Shown: one piece after another, positions 10,018-20,000 of the stretch
Layout of the letters: the number at the start of each line of letters is the position of its first letter
Position numbering within the stretch: position 1 is the first letter of the stretch
DNA from: Kumtagia sp963829135
GTDB taxonomy: Bacteria > Pseudomonadota > Alphaproteobacteria > Rhizobiales > Rhizobiaceae
Assembly (NCBI GenBank): GCA_963829135.1
Contig: CAWHHO010000002.1
Location: 62,001-126,000 of the forward strand
Direction: 5' to 3'
Length of the DNA stretch: 64,000 nt
Program-made: the position numbers and the translations under genes
Notes under the pieces: model-generated
Told to the model about the DNA's origin: nothing
Seen by the model: only the letters and a program-made list of their open reading frames with translations
Databases searched by the model: none

Positions 10018-10804
10018 CTACAACACGTAGCTGATCGGGCTGCCCGTCGCCGGGTGAGGGAGAATGCCCATGGCGAGCCCGTAAATGCCTGCGAGCACCT
10101 CGCCATCGAGGATTTCGTCGGGCGTGCCGCGGGCGACCAGCCTGCCGCCGCCCAGTGCAACGATCTCGTCGCAATAGCGCGCCGCCATGTTGATATCGTG
10201 CAGCACGACGATCACACCGATGCCGCGGTCGCGGCTGAGCTTGCGGATCAGCGCCAGCATTTCGACCTGATGCGCGATATCGAGCGCCGAAGTCGGCTCG
10301 TCCAGCAACAGGCACCGCGTATCCTGCGCCAGCATCATGGCCAGCCACGCGCGCTGGCGTTCGCCTCCGGAAAGGCTGTCGACCAGCCGGCCGGAGAAGG
10401 GCGTCAGGTCGGCCTGCTCAAGCGCTTGCTCGACCTTGCGATGGTCGTCGGCGCTGAAGCGGCCGAGCGCGCCGTGCCATGGAAAACGCCCGAGCCCGAC
10501 CAGTTCGCGCACCGTCATGCTTTCGGCAGGCGGCGTGAATTGCGGCATGTAGGCGACCTGGCGAGCGAAGTCGCGGTCGCCGAAGCCGGCGAGTTCCCTG
10601 CCCTGAAACCGGATAGCGCCGCTGGTGGGAGGCTGCTGGCGCGCCAGCATTTTGATCAGCGAGCTCTTGCCGGACCCGTTCGACTCCAACCAATCCGTAG
10701 ATGCGGCCAGGCGCAAGGGTGAGCGTAAGCGGATGAACGATCACCCGGCCGCCGGCCGCAAAGGTGGCGTTGTCGAGCGCGTAGAGGGGCGGGTCGGCGG
10801 TCAT
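10018..10804 (-). CDS. fhuC: Ferric-siderophore ABC ATPase (FhuC-like), frameshifted in the Walker A loop
   Basis: The ATPase that powers the FhuB-type permease. In order: YALDNATFAAGGRVIVHPLT, the Walker A region (GLVG...NGSGKSSLIKML), Q-loop (AYMPQFTPPAESM), signature LSGGERQRAWLAMMLAQD, Walker B LLLDEPTSALD and switch His (VVLHDINMAARY). A single extra G near 10693 breaks the P-loop itself; removing it restores G-S-N-G-S-G-K-S. If the base is real the protein is dead and the whole uptake system with it, so an indel error is more likely. It is 70 nt downstream of the TonB receptor gene. Confidence 0.87.
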
Positions 10805-10874
10805 GAAACCTCTTCCAAACGCATTCGGGAACGGCGCGAACCGTCCCCGAAAATCTCGTCACGTGAACCCGATC

Positions 10875-13100
10875 CTACCAGGTGAAATGCGCCTTGAGCT
10901 TCAGCGAACGGCCTTCACCATAGCTGCAGACGTTTATGCCCTGGCAGCTCGAGACGTATTCCTTGTCGAACAGATTGGTGACGTTCAGGTCGACGCCCCA
11001 GTTCTCGCGCTCGTAGCCGATCTTGGCGTCTGCCAGCGTAACGGCGGGAACCTCCAGCGTGTTCTCGTTGTCGACCCAGGACTTGCCATAGTAGCGAATG
11101 CCGCCGCCGATGGTAACGCCGTCATACCAGCCGTCGCCGCGGAACGTGTAATCGGCGGATGCCGAAGCCATGATCTCCGGAACAATGAACGGAGTATTGC
11201 CGATGATCGCCGGGTTCTCGTCCTCGGTGATTTCGAGATCGTACGCAGTAAAGGCGCCGGTCACCCGGAAATCTTCCGTCACGTTCACCTTGGCTTCCAG
11301 TTCGATGCCGCGCGAACGCACTTCGCCGGTCTGCGTCTGCGCGAACGGGCTGATATTGGACGGCACGTTCTGCCGAGTGAGATCGAACAGCGAAACCGTA
11401 AACAGGCCATCGACGAATTCCGGCGCGTACTTCAAGCCAACCTCGTATTGTACGCCCTCCTCCGGCTTGAAAAGCTCTCCAGTCAGCCCGTCAGTGCCTA
11501 TGATCGGGTTGAAGAACGTCGCCACGCTGACATAAGGCGTCAGGCCATTGTCGAATTCGTAGGCGAGACCGGCACGTCCTGACAGTTGTCCATCATCGCG
11601 ATCCTGGTCGAAGTCCTGGTCGGGCGCATAGAAGGTCGGGCCGTCATGCGACTCCAGCGTCGCCCAGTCGTAGCGGCCGTTAAGCGTAACCAGCCAGCCG
11701 TCGGCGAAGCGCAACTGGTCCTGCGCATAGACGCCGAGCTGGCGCTGCCACAGGTCCTGATTGAGGTAGGAGACCCGCGGTGTCAGCGGCGCGCCGTATT
11801 GCGGATCGAAGGCGTCGATGTCGGGCGTCGTTGCATACAGCGCCGAAGCCTGCACCTGATCGATCTTGTAGTATTTGAAGTCGATCCCGGCCAGGATGGT
11901 ATGCTCGATGGGACCTGTCTCGACCTTCCCCTCGACCTGATTGTCCATGAGGAATGTCGTCACATCGGTGTCGTGGCCGAAATTGATGCGGGCAAGGTCC
12001 GTTGCAGGTAGCGCCGGGTTGAAATAGGTGTCCTGCGCCCAGCCGTTCGGATAGACGCTGACCTCATCGATGCTGGCCGCGCCGAAGCGCGCATTCGAGC
12101 GGACAATCCAGTCATTGTCGAAGGCATGCTCGAACTCGTAGCCGATCGAGCCCTGCTCGCGCTCGTAGGTATCGACGTCCGGTTCGGTGAAATTGGCGTC
12201 TGGATCGATCTTGCCATAGTTAATGCCGCCAGCGACCCGGTCCTTGACGGTTCCATAGTACGGCAGGAAGCTGCCGCCGTTGTGGTTCTCGTCGACGTGG
12301 CTGTAGTTGGCGAGGATGGTGAGCTTCGTTGCCTCATCCGGCTTCCAGGTGATGCTCGGCGAAATAAAGCCTCGCCAGCCGTCCTGCTCATCGCTGTAGG
12401 TGTTCCCGCCGGCGACTCGCCCGTTGACGCGATACGCAACCGTGTTTTCGTTGGCCGTGTCGCCGATATCGAAGCCCAGATAGGCGTTGCCGGCGTCATT
12501 GATGCCGGTTTCCACGTAGCGCATGTGCTCGAATTCCGGCCGCTTGCTGACATAGTTCACGATGCCGCCGGGGTTGCTGCCGCCATACAGCACCGAAGCC
12601 GGGCCCTTCAGGACCTCGATGCGCTCCAGGCCGAAGGAATCGACATAGAAGCCGCCGAACGCGTAGCTGAACAGCTGCAGCCCATCCATGTAAGTGCCGG
12701 TGGCCGTTGCCTGGAAGCCGCGGATGAACATCCAGTTGGTATCGCTGTCCGGGCCGAAAGGCTGGGTGAATACGCCGGCGGTGTAGCGCAGCGCCTCATC
12801 GACCTTCTGCGCGCCCTGATCCTCGATTTCCGTACGGCCGACAACTGAGACCGACTGCGGAATTTCGGTGATCTTGGTCGGCACTTTCATGCCGGTCTCG
12901 GTTTCTTTGGCGACGACGCCATTCACCGGACCGACAGCGGCGTCTTCGTCATCGACACTGACGCCCTGCCCTTGAACAACGACCTCTTGAAGCTCTACAG
13001 GTTCCCCGGCCTGCTGCGCGACAGCGTGCAGTGGATAGAGCGACGCGAAAGCAGCAACGCCGCGTAGAAGAATTGCCGTTGTCCCCAAAACCTTACTCAT
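10875..13100 (-). CDS. TonB-dependent ferric-siderophore receptor
   Basis: A 741-aa outer-membrane receptor of the FhuA/FoxA class. It has a signal peptide (MSKVLGTTAILLRGVAAFAS, cleavage near AVAQQ), a likely TonB box (ELQEVVVQG), and a plug domain with IPQSVSVVGRTEI, MFIRGFQATATGTYMDGLQ and ERIEVLKGPASVLYGGSNPG. The 22-strand barrel follows and ends in ...LKAHFTW with a terminal aromatic residue. The start is set by GAGGGA upstream of the ATG at 13100. It is the first gene of the iron operon and lies opposite an AraC regulator whose gene ends toward it. No frameshift is visible in its 2.2 kb, in contrast to the neighbouring genes. Confidence 0.93.
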   Translation of the reverse strand: MSKVLGTTAILLRGVAAFASLYPLHAVAQQAGEPVELQEVVVQGQGVSVDDEDAAVGPVNGVVAKETETGMKVPTKITEIPQSVSVVGRTEIEDQGAQKVDEALRYTAGVFTQPFGPDSDTNWMFIRGFQATATGTYMDGLQLFSYAFGGFYVDSFGLERIEVLKGPASVLYGGSNPGGIVNYVSKRPEFEHMRYVETGINDAGNAYLGFDIGDTANENTVAYRVNGRVAGGNTYSDEQDGWRGFISPSITWKPDEATKLTILANYSHVDENHNGGSFLPYYGTVKDRVAGGINYGKIDPDANFTEPDVDTYEREQGSIGYEFEHAFDNDWIVRSNARFGAASIDEVSVYPNGWAQDTYFNPALPATDLARINFGHDTDVTTFLMDNQVEGKVETGPIEHTILAGIDFKYYKIDQVQASALYATTPDIDAFDPQYGAPLTPRVSYLNQDLWQRQLGVYAQDQLRFADGWLVTLNGRYDWATLESHDGPTFYAPDQDFDQDRDDGQLSGRAGLAYEFDNGLTPYVSVATFFNPIIGTDGLTGELFKPEEGVQYEVGLKYAPEFVDGLFTVSLFDLTRQNVPSNISPFAQTQTGEVRSRGIELEAKVNVTEDFRVTGAFTAYDLEITEDENPAIIGNTPFIVPEIMASASADYTFRGDGWYDGVTIGGGIRYYGKSWVDNENTLEVPAVTLADAKIGYERENWGVDLNVTNLFDKEYVSSCQGINVCSYGEGRSLKLKAHFTW

Positions 13101-13193
13101 AATTCCCTCGAATGCGATGCCGCGGGCGGCCCTCAAAAACGCGACCGCCAAAGCGAGCGCATATAAGATGACTGCTTAAATCATGTTTTGGGG

Positions 13194-13245
13194 TATGACT
13201 TGGACGTTTTTGGGCGTTTTGTTGAATCTTGGGCATTTGCCCACA
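13194..13245 (-). promoter_or_regulatory. Candidate promoter/operator of the iron-uptake operon
   Basis: On the minus strand upstream of the receptor gene, four CCAA cores occur within about 45 nt (as GCCCAAG, GCCCAAA, TCCAAG, CCCCAAA), spaced 19, 10 and 12 nt. Direct repeats near one helical turn apart suit an AraC-type activator, and an AraC gene lies next door. No classical Fur or iron-control-element palindrome was seen. The reading is inference. Confidence 0.35.
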
Positions 13246-13303
13246 CGAACGACCATCCTGATGCACAAATGCCACAAGGAGGATGATGGCTGCGTTCGGT
13301 CCT

Positions 13304-14200
13304 TTAGCTGTGCTTCAACGTTTTGCGCCCTGCTTCGCGAAGCCAGACTGCGGGTGTGAGCCCCACGATCGATTTGAAAACACGCGTGAAATGCGCCTGG
13401 TCGGCGAAACCCGCGGCGGCGGAAACCTCGGTCAGCGATTCATTGCCCGAGGTAAGGATATCCTGCACTCGCCGAATGCGTGCTTGCATCTGCCATTTAT
13501 GCGGCGGCACGCCGGTCGAGGCTTTGAAGGCATGGCTGAAATGCGTTTCGGAAACTCCGGCAAGCATGGCGAGTGCGCTTAGACGAACCGGTTCAAACGC
13601 ATGGCTCTCGATATGGTCGGTGACGAGCCGCAGCTGCTGACGCGACAGCGCCGAACGACGTCGCTCCGCTTTTTGCCTGATGTCGAACAGCCGCGCCAGC
13701 AATGCGTTCAGCAGGCCCGCACCGTACAGATCGTGCATCGGCTCGGGATTCGCGCACTCCACGGCAACATGCACCGCAAGTTCGGCGATGCGACTATCCC
13801 AGAATTGGAGACGCGGCTCTTTCAGATGCGCTCGGTCGAAATCCCGGCCAAAGCGCCGCGATAGAGCTGCTTCGCTGAAATGCAGGTCGAGGTGCTTGAT
13901 TCGTTGAAGCCCTCGCGAACGTCCTATCACCGCCATATCCGCGGGGACATAGCTCATGGACAGCGGTCCGGTCGGGATAGGCGGCTCAGCGCCAGGCTTG
14001 CTGAGAACAAACGAACCAGCGCCCTCGGTCTCCAGGATAACGAAAAGACGCGGATCAGGCGACAGATAGTGTCCGCCGGCTTCCGGCGCGCACTGTACGG
14101 TCCAGAGATCGACGATCACACCATCCCAGACCCGCCAGTTCAATTCCTGCTCGACGGAAAATCCGTATGTTCGGCTTTGCATGCGGGGGCTGATGGTCAA
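13304..14200 (-). CDS. AraC-family transcriptional regulator
   Basis: A 298-aa regulator with an N-terminal sensing domain (residues 1-190) and a C-terminal AraC double helix-turn-helix: VRLSALAMLAGVSETHFSHA is the first HTH and LTEVSAAAGFADQAHFTRVF the second, ending GLTPAVWLREAGRKTL. Its place next to a siderophore receptor and transporter suggests an iron-siderophore-responsive activator in the style of PchR/YbtA, with the loaded siderophore as the likely ligand. It reads intact. An alternative Met lies six codons in. Confidence 0.87.
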   Translation of the reverse strand: MTISPRMQSRTYGFSVEQELNWRVWDGVIVDLWTVQCAPEAGGHYLSPDPRLFVILETEGAGSFVLSKPGAEPPIPTGPLSMSYVPADMAVIGRSRGLQRIKHLDLHFSEAALSRRFGRDFDRAHLKEPRLQFWDSRIAELAVHVAVECANPEPMHDLYGAGLLNALLARLFDIRQKAERRRSALSRQQLRLVTDHIESHAFEPVRLSALAMLAGVSETHFSHAFKASTGVPPHKWQMQARIRRVQDILTSGNESLTEVSAAAGFADQAHFTRVFKSIVGLTPAVWLREAGRKTLKHS

Positions 14201-14451
14201 ATTCCGGTCCGGATTCTGCAGTCGCCATGGGAGTGATACACCCCGTCGCCGCCAGCGCGGCTTGGGTACGCTCAGCGAATAATATCCTGATGTCTTTAGT
14301 CAAGATATTTTAAACCGCTGCACGGCTCAGAGTGCCTGCGGCGCGAGTCTTTTGGGCCCCACGGTCGGAGCGTTTCACGGGTTTCCGTCCAAGACGTGAT
14401 CCCGGCGCCTCCGCAAGCCGCCGGGATTTGGGGGCTGCAGCAGCCCGCCAA

Positions 14452-15076
14452 CTACAGCGGCAGCTCCTTTCCGGTGTGCTCCGCCACCATGTATTCCGCA
14501 TACCAGTCGGGCCAGTTCTCGTCGCGCTGGCCGCCCGATCCGTTTCTCGTGCTCGCCATGGGCTTCGGAGGCGCGCCGCATGGCAGCGGCGAGATCCGCT
14601 GTGGAGACGAATGTGGTGGCGTCAGCGTCGACACGTCCGGGCAAGCGCCCGGTGACCTCCTGCAACAGCCAGCTGTTTCCGTCCGGATCGCTGAAGGTCG
14701 CGTAGGAAAAGTAGCTGCGGCCCTCCGGATCTCTGCCGCTCACCGCCGGCTGTCCCGGCCCGGCCCGGTGAAAAACCTCGCCCACATTCGCACCGTGGCC
14801 GACCAGCTCGGCGCGCGCCGCCATGATGTCCGCGACGACCAGAAACATTCCGCTTGCGGAGCCGGGCGCGGCCGAAGTGACCCCCGTGCCGAAGTGTATC
14901 GAGCAAGGCGAGCCCGGAGGGGTAAATTGCACGACCCGGAACGCATCACTGACAACGAAGTCAGCGTCCAGCCGCCAGCCCAGCCCGCCGTAGAAGCGCA
15001 TTGCGCGATCCACGTCCGATACCGGGATGGCAAGGACCTCAAGCTTCATGTCGACCGTATCCGCACGTTGAGACAT
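14452..15076 (-). CDS. VOC-family (glyoxalase/bleomycin-resistance-like) protein, frameshifted near C-terminus
   Basis: A vicinal-oxygen-chelate fold protein. MKLEVLAIPVSDVDRAMRFY and GWRLDADFVVSDAFRVVQFT form the first beta-alpha-beta-beta-beta unit; PEGRSYFSYATFSDPDGNSW with the metal-ligand-like Asp/Asn segment forms the second. The frame breaks near 14535 and continues as GQRDENWPDWYAEYMVAEHT, a tail usual in rhizobial members of this group. AAAGGAA precedes the ATG at 15076. Substrate unknown; family members include lyases, dioxygenases and resistance proteins. Confidence 0.78.
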
Positions 15077-15389
15077 TGCCGTTCCTTTCGTCGTTGAGTT
15101 TTGAGGATGCAAGCACCGCGGTTCAGAGGCTATCCTATCGCGCACCGGCAGACCACATTGACGGGAACGATCCAGTATAGGGTAACCTCTCGGCAGACGG
15201 GCACCGACGACGTCGCGTCATGCCGATCGTAAGCGGGCATGGACCTGATTTAGAGTTCGTCTCAATGTGATCCGCACGACGGCGTTTGATCCTTACGATT
15301 TCCTTATGCGCCGGAACCACAATCCCAATCGATATTTGATGCTCTCCGGGCGCACTCTCCACGTCTGATTTCAGTGCTGGAGACATGCC
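15077..15389 (+). promoter_or_regulatory. kdp promoter region with tandem CCTTA repeats
   Basis: About 310 nt without a gene, between the divergent VOC gene and the head of the kdp operon. At 15291 and 15302 two 7-mers, CCTTACG and CCTTATG, stand exactly 11 nt apart. OmpR/PhoB-family regulators such as KdpE bind head-to-tail repeats with this period, so this is a candidate KdpE site about 90 nt upstream of the first ORF. The remainder shows no gene or strong hairpin. Confidence 0.35.
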
Positions 15390-15473
15390 ATGTCCGATAT
15401 CATTTTCCTCGCCGTAGGCCTGGGCGCGTTGGCGCTTTTGGCGCTTTACGCACGCGCCTTGAGCCGTATCTGA
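15390..15473 (+). CDS. 27-aa membrane peptide at the head of the kdp operon
   Basis: A short ORF starting MSDIIFLAVGLGALALLALY and ending RALSRI. It is a single hydrophobic helix with a basic C-terminal end, preceded by a GGAG site (CTGGAGACATGCC). It ends 8 nt before the kdpF start, so it must be co-transcribed with kdp. It is not KdpF itself, which follows. Small hydrophobic ORFs in this position are seen upstream of kdpF in several proteobacteria. A role as an extra stabilising subunit of the Kdp complex or as a leader peptide is inference. Confidence 0.6.
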   Translation: MSDIIFLAVGLGALALLALYARALSRI

Positions 15474-15481
15474 GGCCCGCC

Positions 15482-15568
15482 ATGATCGAAGCTCTGCTCG
15501 GCCTCGCCGTCGCCATCGGGCTCGGCGCTTATCTGGTCGCTACGCTCATTCGCCCCGAGCGGTTCTGA
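15482..15568 (+). CDS. kdpF: KdpF, small subunit of the K+-transporting ATPase
   Basis: A 28-aa single-helix membrane peptide (MIEALLGLAVAIGLGAYLVA, then TLIRPERF). The PERF ending is the family's signature. KdpF sits beside KdpA and stabilises the high-affinity potassium pump KdpFABC in the inner membrane. It precedes kdpA by 23 nt. Confidence 0.9.
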   Translation: MIEALLGLAVAIGLGAYLVATLIRPERF

Positions 15569-15591
15569 AGCGGCAATATCGGAGATCATCA

Positions 15592-17301
15592 ATGACATTC
15601 GCCGGATGGCTGCAAATCGGCCTGCTTTTCCTCATCGTCCTCGCCCTTGTCAAACCGCTCGGCCTCTATATGGCGCGCGTGTTTTCGGGCGAGCGCACCT
15701 TTCTATCGCCGGTCCTGGCTCCAGTTGAGCGCGGTTTCTATGCTGCCTCCGGTATCGATCCCAGGCAAGAGCAGGGCTGGCTCGCCTATACCTTTGCGAT
15801 GCTCGCCTTTTCGATGGCGGGTTTCGCGTCGCTCTACCTGATCCTGCGCTGCCAGGCATGGTTACCGCTCAATCCGCAGGGCTTTTCCAGCGTGCCGCCG
15901 GACCTTGCCTTCAACACGGCGGTCAGCTTCGTCACCAACACCAACTGGCAGTCTTATGGCGGCGAGACGACGATGAGCCATTTCAGCCAGATGGCCGGCC
16001 TTACGGTGCATAATTTCGTTTCGGCCGCCACCGGCATTGCCATGGCATTGGCGCTGACCCGCGCCTTCGCCCGATCCGGCGCACGCACGCTCGGCAATTT
16101 CTGGGTCGACCTGACCCGCGCAACGCTTTACGTGCTGCTGCCGCTGTCCATCATCGTGGCGCTCGTCTTTGTCGCCATGGGCCTGCCGCAGACGCTCGAT
16201 GGCTCGGTTACGGCGACAACCGTCGAAGGCGCACAGCAGACCATCGCGCTCGGACCTGTGGCCAGCCAGGAGGCGATCAAGCAGCTCGGCACCAATGGCG
16301 GCGGCTTCTTCAACGTCAACGCCGCGCATCCGTTCGAGAATCCGACCGCGCTGTCGAACTATCTCAACATCGTCGCCATGCTTTCGGTATCGGCAGCCCT
16401 TGTCTACGCATTCGGCCAGATGGTCGGCGACCGCCGCCAGGGCTGGGCGTTCCTCGCCGTCACGGCGTTCTTCCTGCTTGCCGGCACCGGCGCAATCTAC
16501 TGGGCGGAGACCTACGGCAATCCGATCCTGACAGGGCTCGGCATCGACAATGCGCTGGGCAACATGGAAGGCAAGGAGGTGCGCTTTGGTCAGGCCGATG
16601 AGCGCCGCCTATGCCGCCGTCACCACCGGCCTGTCGGACGGCGGCGTAAACGCATGCATGGCTCGTTCACCGGGCTCGGCGGTCTCGTTCCGATGTTCCT
16701 GATCCAGCTCGGCGAGGTGCTGCCGGGCGGCGTCGGATCGGGACTCTACGGCATGCTGGTATTCGCCATTCTGACGGTCTTCGTCGCCGGCCTGATGGTC
16801 GGACGCACGCCCGAACTTCTCGGCAAGAAGATCGAAAGCCGCGAGATGAAATTCGCGATGCTGGCAGTGCTGATCCTGCCGCTGGCGATCCTCGGCTTCA
16901 CCGCCGTCTCCGCGATGCTGCCCCTCGCGGTCAAAAGCGTCGGCACCGGCGGGCCGCATGGCCTGTCGGAGATTCTCTATGCCTACACCTCGGCGGCAGG
17001 CAACAACGGCTCCGCCTTCGGCGGGCTGACCGCAAACACGCCCTGGTACAACACAACCCTCGGCATCGCGATGCTGCTCGGCCGCTTCGGTTATGCGATC
17101 CCGGTGCTGGCCATCGCCGGCTCGCTGGTCGGCAAGACACGCGTTCCCGCCTCGGCAGGCACGTTCCCCACCCACACGCCGCTGTTCGTCGGCCTGCTGA
17201 TCGGCATCATCCTCATCCTGGGTGGCCTGCAGTTCTTCCCGGCATTGGCGCTGGGACCGATCGTCGAGCACTTCGCGATGCTCGCCGGCCAGACCTTTTA
17301 A
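15592..17301 (+). CDS. kdpA: KdpA, potassium-binding channel-like subunit (locally frame-scrambled)
   Basis: The 569-aa KdpA subunit with ten or so membrane helices. The selectivity-filter loops are visible: TNTNWQSYGGE, GTNGGGFFN and AGNNGSAFGG. Between about 16595 and 16655 some 20 residues read as nonsense (ADERRLCRRHHRPVGRRRKR), while the alternative frame gives the expected MSAAYAAVTTGLSDGGVNA. Two compensating 1-nt shifts therefore hide part of the third filter region without stopping the ORF. KdpA binds and conducts K+, driven by KdpB. Confidence 0.93.
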   Translation: MTFAGWLQIGLLFLIVLALVKPLGLYMARVFSGERTFLSPVLAPVERGFYAASGIDPRQEQGWLAYTFAMLAFSMAGFASLYLILRCQAWLPLNPQGFSSVPPDLAFNTAVSFVTNTNWQSYGGETTMSHFSQMAGLTVHNFVSAATGIAMALALTRAFARSGARTLGNFWVDLTRATLYVLLPLSIIVALVFVAMGLPQTLDGSVTATTVEGAQQTIALGPVASQEAIKQLGTNGGGFFNVNAAHPFENPTALSNYLNIVAMLSVSAALVYAFGQMVGDRRQGWAFLAVTAFFLLAGTGAIYWAETYGNPILTGLGIDNALGNMEGKEVRFGQADERRLCRRHHRPVGRRRKRMHGSFTGLGGLVPMFLIQLGEVLPGGVGSGLYGMLVFAILTVFVAGLMVGRTPELLGKKIESREMKFAMLAVLILPLAILGFTAVSAMLPLAVKSVGTGGPHGLSEILYAYTSAAGNNGSAFGGLTANTPWYNTTLGIAMLLGRFGYAIPVLAIAGSLVGKTRVPASAGTFPTHTPLFVGLLIGIILILGGLQFFPALALGPIVEHFAMLAGQTF

Positions 17302-17366
17302 TCAGCGATGATCTTTCTCCGAGAAGCCTGCAACTTTTCGGGATCATGCTCCTAAGGACCGCTTCC

Positions 17367-19413
17367 ATGTCCAGACATCCCGCAATGGCTCACAGCCTGT
17401 TCGATCCGGCGATACTCGTGCCGGCGATCCGCCAGGCATTCCTGAAACTCGACCCTCGCCAGTTGATGCGCAACCCGGTGATCTTCGTCACCGAAATCGT
17501 CGCCGCCGTCGTGACGCTGCTGTTCCTGAAGGACATCGCTGACGGCCAACGGCGACGCGTTGTTCTCGGGCCAGATCGCGGTCTGGCTCTGGTTCACCGT
17601 GCTGTTCGCGACCTTCGCGGAGGCCGTTGCGGAAGGACGCGGCAAGGCCCAGGCCGACAGCCTGCGCCGCACCAAGTCCCAGCTGACGGCGCGCAAGCTG
17701 CTGAAGCCAGACGGCCTCGACGTTGTCGAAGTGCCGGCTGCCGATCTGAAGGTCGGCGACCTGGTCATCGTCGAGGCTGGCGAACTGATCCCCGGCGACG
17801 GCGAGGTCGTTAAGGGCGTCGCCTCGGTCAACGAGAGCGCCATTACCGGCGAATCCGCCCCGGTCATTCGCGAATCCGGCGGCGACCGCTCAGCCGTAAC
17901 CGGCGGTACGCAAGTGCTGTCCGACTGGCTGGAGATCCGCATCACGGTTGCGCCCGGAGCAAGCTTCGTCGACCGCATGATCGCGCTGATCGAGGGCGCG
18001 GAACGCCAGAAGACGCCGAACGAGATCGCGCTCTCGATCCTGCTGTCGGGCCTGACGCTGATCTTCCTCATCGCCGTCGTCACGCTGTGGGGCCTGGCCG
18101 GCTACTCGCAAACGGTACTCACCGTTACGGTTCTGGCGGCGCTGCTGGTGACGCTGATCCCCACCACGATCGGCGGCCTGCTGTCGGCAATCGGCATCGC
18201 CGGCATGGACCGGCTGGTTCGCTTCAACGTGATCGCCACCTCCGGCCGTGCGGTCGAGGCGGCGGGCGATGTCGATACGCTTCTGCTCGACAAGACCGGC
18301 ACGATTACCTTCGGCAACCGCATGGCCAGCGACTTCCTGCCGGTCGATGGCGTATCGCAAACCGAGCTTGCCGAAGCCGCGCTGCTCGCCAGCCTCGCGG
18401 ACGAAACGCCGGAGGGCCGCTCAATCGTAGCGCTGGCGACCGGCGAGTTCGGCCGCACCCAGCCAAACGAGAAGCCGGACGCGGTCATTCCGTTTGCCGC
18501 CGAAACACGTCTGTCTGGCGTCGATGTGCAAGGCAAGCGTGTCCGCAAGGGCGCGGTCGATGCGGTATTGAAATATGCCGGCATCAGCAATGCGGACGCG
18601 CCGGCGGAGTTCCGCCAGGCAGTGGAGGCCGTCGCCCGCACCGGGGGCACGCCGCTGGCGGTGGCCGATGGCACTCGCCTGCTCGGCGTCATCCACCTCA
18701 AGGATATCGTCAAGCCGGATATCAAGGAGCGGTTCGCCGCGCTGCGCGCCATGGGCATCCGCACGGTGATGGTCACCGGCGACAACCCGATCACGGCAGC
18801 GGCAATCGCTTCGGAGGCCGGCGTGGACGACTTCCTCGCCGAGGCGACGCCCGAGCAGAAGCTCGCCTATATCCGCAAGGAGCAGCAGGGCGGGCGGCTG
18901 ATCGCCATGTGCGGCGACGGCACCAATGACGCGCCGGCGCTCGCGCAGGCCGATGTCGGCGTCGCCATGCAGTCGGGCACACAGGCAGCGCGCGAGGCCG
19001 CCAACATGGTCGACCTCGACTCCAGCCCGACGAAGCTGATCGAGATCGTCGAGATCGGCAAGCAATTGCTGATGACACGCGGTTCGCTGACGACGTTCTC
19101 GATCGCCAACGACGTGGCGAAATACTTCGCCATCATCCCGGCGCTGTTCGTGACGACCTATCCGGCGCTGGCCACGCTCAACATCATGGGGCTCGGCTCG
19201 CCGAAATCGGCGATCCTGTCGGCGGTGATCTTCAACGCGCTGATCATCATCGCGCTCATCCCGCTGGCGCTGAAAGGCGTCGCCTACCGCCCTGTCGGCG
19301 CGGCCGCCCTGCTGCGCCGCAATCTCCTCGTCTATGGTCTCGGCGGTCTGCTCCTGCCATTTGCCGGCATCAAGCTCGTCGACGTCGCCGTTTCAGCCCT
19401 CCATCTGGTGTAA
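17367..19413 (+). CDS. kdpB: KdpB, P-type ATPase subunit, one frameshift near N-terminus
   Basis: The catalytic subunit, a P1-type ATPase of about 680 residues. It starts MSRHPAMAHSLFDPAILVPA. The frame shifts near 17545 (NGDALFSGQIAVWLWF continues in the next frame). Key motifs follow: SVNESAITGESAPV (actuator TGES), LLDKTGTIT (phosphorylated Asp about residue 308), VTGDNPITAAAIASEAGVDD and MCGDGTNDAPALAQADVGVA. It hydrolyses ATP to drive K+ uptake. Confidence 0.95.
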
Positions 19414-19419
19414 CACATC

Positions 19420-19996
19420 ATGCTCGCCTATCTTCGCCCTGCCCTCGTCATGACAGCGCTGTTCACCCTGCTCACCGGCATCGCCTATCCGCTGGCGATC
19501 ACCGGCATCGGCCAACTGGCTTTCCCGGTGCAGGCCAATGGCAGCCTGATCCGTAACGGAGATGCCATCGTCGGGTCGTCGCTGATCGGCCAGAATTTTT
19601 CCGGTGACGGTTATTTCTGGCCGCGCCCGTCCGTGACTGCCGACGCGCCTTATAATGCCGGCGCCTCCACCGGCTCGAACCTCGGCCCGACCTCGGCTGC
19701 GCTGAAGGAGAGGGTGGGCACCGAAGTTGCCCGGTTGCAGACCGCCGGTGTAACTGGCGCTATCCCCGCCGACGCCGCCACTGCTTCCGGCTCCGGCCTC
19801 GACCCGGACATCTCGCCCGAGAATGCGAAGGCGCAAGCTGCCCGCGTCGCCAAGGCGCGCAATCTTCCGGAGCCGCAGGTGGCGGCGCTTGATCCAGCGC
19901 CTCACCGAAGGCCGCTTGCTCGGTATTATCGGTGAACCTCGCGTCAATGTCCTGGAAATCAACATTGCGCTGGACGCCGTGAAGGCGGGACAATGA
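19420..19996 (+). CDS. kdpC: KdpC, chaperone-like subunit, frameshift near C-terminus
   Basis: The single-span periplasmic-facing subunit (MLAYLRPALVMTALFTLLTG; then VGSSLIGQNFSGDGYFWPRP, DPDISPENAKAQAARVAKAR). The frame is lost near 19890, but the expected tail (LTEGRLLGIIGEPRVNVLEI, then NIALDAVKAGQ) continues in another frame to the TGA at 19996. It completes KdpFABC and is 6 nt after kdpB. Confidence 0.92.
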
Positions 19997-20000
19997 GCGC

